NCBI GenBank assembly: GCA_020847775.1
Contig: JADLBI010000206.1
Coordinates: 1-7,084 of the forward strand
Direction: 5' to 3'
Length of the DNA: 7,084 nucleotides
From: Opitutaceae bacterium
GTDB taxonomy: Bacteria; Verrucomicrobiota; Verrucomicrobiia; Opitutales; Opitutaceae
Below are positions 6,326 to 7,084 of the stretch, piece by piece (positions within the stretch are counted from its first letter, which is position 1; each line of letters begins with the position of its first letter). A program made the translations under genes and the position numbers. The notes under the pieces are model-generated. The model ran no database searches, had not been told where the DNA came from, and worked only from the letters and a program-made list of their open reading frames with translations.

Positions 6326-6793
6326 CGCCTGCGGCGGCGGGGTTGCGTTCTCAAAATTCCCGCTCTCGGCCGCCTGCACGAAACCCTCGGTCACGCTTTT
6401 CAACTGCTCCCATCGATTGCGAATCGTCTTTGCCTCCTGCGGCGTGATGCGGTTGTCGGCCGACGAGCCAGCGATCGTCGCCAGCATATCGGCAAAGTCC
6501 TGCACGATGCTATTGGTCAACGGAATCAAATGACCTGTGTGTTGGAGTGAGCGTGGGTTTTCGATGAAAAATCCGCCGCTCTGCTCGCAAACCCACTGCG
6601 CGATGCGGCTATCCTGGGTGGACCTGACCAGTTGGCCGACGCGATCGAGCGGACTGCTGGTCCCGCTGCCGCTGTCGTCCATCGGCGGCTCGGCCCACTT
6701 ATAAACCAACGAGAGCGACAGCCCCAGATCGGCGGCGACCCGCTTGGCGCTCGTTTTCTTCAAAACCTCACGGAGAACCTCGTGCGATTGCAT
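6317..6793 (-). CDS. Small helix-turn-helix DNA-binding protein, function unknown (phage CII-like fold possible)
   Basis: The product is 158 residues. Residues 14-34 (T-S-A-K-R-V-A-A-D-L-G-L-S-L-S-L-V-Y-K-W-A) form a clear helix-turn-helix, with G24 at the turn and the S-L-V-Y-K-W recognition helix. A loop rich in Ser and Gly (about 40-48) leads to a region P-L-D-R-V-G-Q-L with W67-V-C-E-Q and G-G-F-F-I-E-N-P, then two predicted long helices (about 91-145) and a polar tail. The layout recalls the phage regulatory CII (CP76-like) family, and I believe similar small proteins occur in Planctomycetes and Verrucomicrobia, but I cannot confirm family or target. The start at 6793 is preferred because AGGA (6806-6803) lies nine bases upstream and because the reading frame further upstream runs back through sucC. 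It is transcribed divergently from sucC and converges on rph. It is not obviously prophage-linked. Confidence 0.8.
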   Translation of the reverse strand: MQSHEVLREVLKKTSAKRVAADLGLSLSLVYKWAEPPMDDSGSGTSSPLDRVGQLVRSTQDSRIAQWVCEQSGGFFIENPRSLQHTGHLIPLTNSIVQDFADMLATIAGSSADNRITPQEAKTIRNRWEQLKSVTEGFVQAAESGNFENATPPPQAMD

Positions 6794-6802
6794 AGCGCGA
6801 CA

Positions 6803-6806
6803 TCCT
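6803..6806 (-). promoter_or_regulatory. Shine-Dalgarno AGGA for the HTH gene
   Basis: AGGA on the reverse strand with 9 bases to the ATG at 6793. It is one of the few credible ribosome binding sites in the window and it fixes the start of the HTH gene at M-Q-S-H-E rather than at any of the upstream in-frame codons that lie in or near sucC. Confidence 0.6.
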
Positions 6807-6858
6807 GCGCGGGCATAAGCGAAACGCAACCTCGACGACACCGGAGCTAACGAGTGCG

Positions 6859-6873
6859 AAAAAACCATTTTTT
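6859..6873. repeat. A6-CCA-T6 inverted repeat (A-tract pair)
   Basis: Six A, three bases (CCA), six T form a symmetric 15-base element 46 bases before the sucC start. Such paired A-tracts favour DNA bending or easy melting and can act as UP-like elements or protein sites. It is not a terminator because the stem has no GC pairs. Confidence 0.4.
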
Positions 6874-6919
6874 GAGCTGCTTCCCATCGCGAACGCCTGC
6901 TAGCCTGCGGCTCCCCTCC

Positions 6920-7084
6920 ATGAACATCCACGAGTATCAGGCCAAAGCTCTTTTCGAAAAATTCAGCGTCCCCGTCCCTCAAGGCGCCGCCGCCAAATCC
7001 GCCGCCGAGTTCGACACCGCCCTCGGCTCCCTCCCCGAAGGTCCCACGATGGTGAAATCCCAGATCCACGCCGGCGGCCGCGGC
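6920..7084 (+). CDS. sucC: Succinate-CoA ligase (ADP-forming) beta subunit, N-terminal part (3' cut by window)
   Basis: The first 55 codons of sucC, starting M-N-I-H-E-Y-Q-A-K-A-L-F. The beta subunit, with SucD, makes succinate and ATP or GTP from succinyl-CoA in the TCA cycle. The N-terminal ATP-grasp signature is present: V45-K46-S-Q-I-H-A-G-G53-R-G55. K46 and the 53-55 glycine loop, which bind nucleotide, fall at the same residue numbers as in E. coli SucC. The rest, including the catalytic loop and CoA-facing part, lies outside. The start is unambiguous by homology although no Shine-Dalgarno is present. The five bases before the ATG are CCTCC, the opposite of a ribosome binding site. sucD would be expected next. 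Confidence 0.95.
   Translation, partial: MNIHEYQAKALFEKFSVPVPQGAAAKSAAEFDTALGSLPEGPTMVKSQIHAGGRG

Larger units (their letters stand above)
6794..6919. promoter_or_regulatory. Divergent intergenic region between the HTH gene and sucC
   Basis: These 126 bases must contain the start signals for both the reverse-strand HTH gene and forward sucC. It holds an AT-rich island (A6-CCA-T6 at 6859-6873) in an otherwise GC-rich sequence. A TGC-TAGCCT at 6898-6906 resembles an extended -10 (TGnTAnnnT), but it has no -35 at normal spacing and lies only 13 bases before the sucC ATG. I cannot place either promoter firmly. An HTH protein encoded beside it makes autoregulation, or control of sucC, possible, but this is inference only. 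Confidence 0.5.

Noticed and set aside
6317..6793. The HTH gene as part of a prophage or mobile element
   Set aside because: No integrase, attachment repeats, tRNA or structural phage genes in the window, and its neighbours are core genes.
6794..7069. Upstream extension of the HTH frame into sucC
   Set aside because: The extra residues are antisense to the conserved sucC start and rich in Gly. The AGGA site at 6803-6806 supports the start at 6793.

Overview
The window looks like a chromosomal housekeeping segment from a GC-rich Gram-negative bacterium of the PVC group. The best guess is a Verrucomicrobiota member of the Opitutales/Opitutaceae type. This is inferred from the high GC content, a fused alpha/beta 2-oxoacid dehydrogenase E1, a stand-alone HPr kinase/phosphorylase next to the LPS-transport genes, a short LptC, and weak or absent Shine-Dalgarno sequences at most starts. 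The outer-membrane LPS genes make a monoderm host very unlikely. I see no mobile element, CRISPR array, tRNA, rRNA or phage structural gene.

Layout. Positions 1-176 hold the 3' end of an alpha/beta-hydrolase gene. A 104-base gap follows, then a tightly packed forward run of seven genes from 281 to 6313. The order is fused E1 alpha/beta dehydrogenase, kdsC, lptC, lptA, lptB, hprK, rph. Junctions are overlaps or gaps of 8 bases or fewer: about ATGA at E1/kdsC, 5 bases at kdsC/lptC, ATGA at lptC/lptA, ATGA at lptA/lptB, 5 bases at lptB/hprK and 8 bases at hprK/rph. Everything after E1 probably depends on read-through from upstream. A small reverse-strand helix-turn-helix protein gene (6317-6793) converges on rph with only 3 bases between the stops. 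It diverges, across a 126-base intergenic region, from sucC, whose first 55 codons close the window.

How the genes work together. KdsC makes free KDO, the sugar that links lipid A to the LPS core. LptB (cytoplasmic ATPase), LptC and LptA (periplasmic bridge) are the inner half of the machine that moves finished LPS to the outer membrane; LptF/G and LptD/E must lie elsewhere. HprK normally reads the metabolic state by phosphorylating or dephosphorylating HPr, and it sits where proteobacterial clusters carry rpoN and the nitrogen-PTS genes. RNase PH trims tRNA 3' ends. The E1 fusion and SucC are central carbon enzymes. Nothing here looks like an undescribed defence or mobile system. The points most worth following are the metabolic-to-envelope operon, the oddly unanchored LptC start, the family of the small HTH protein, and the SD-poor, overlap-driven translation.
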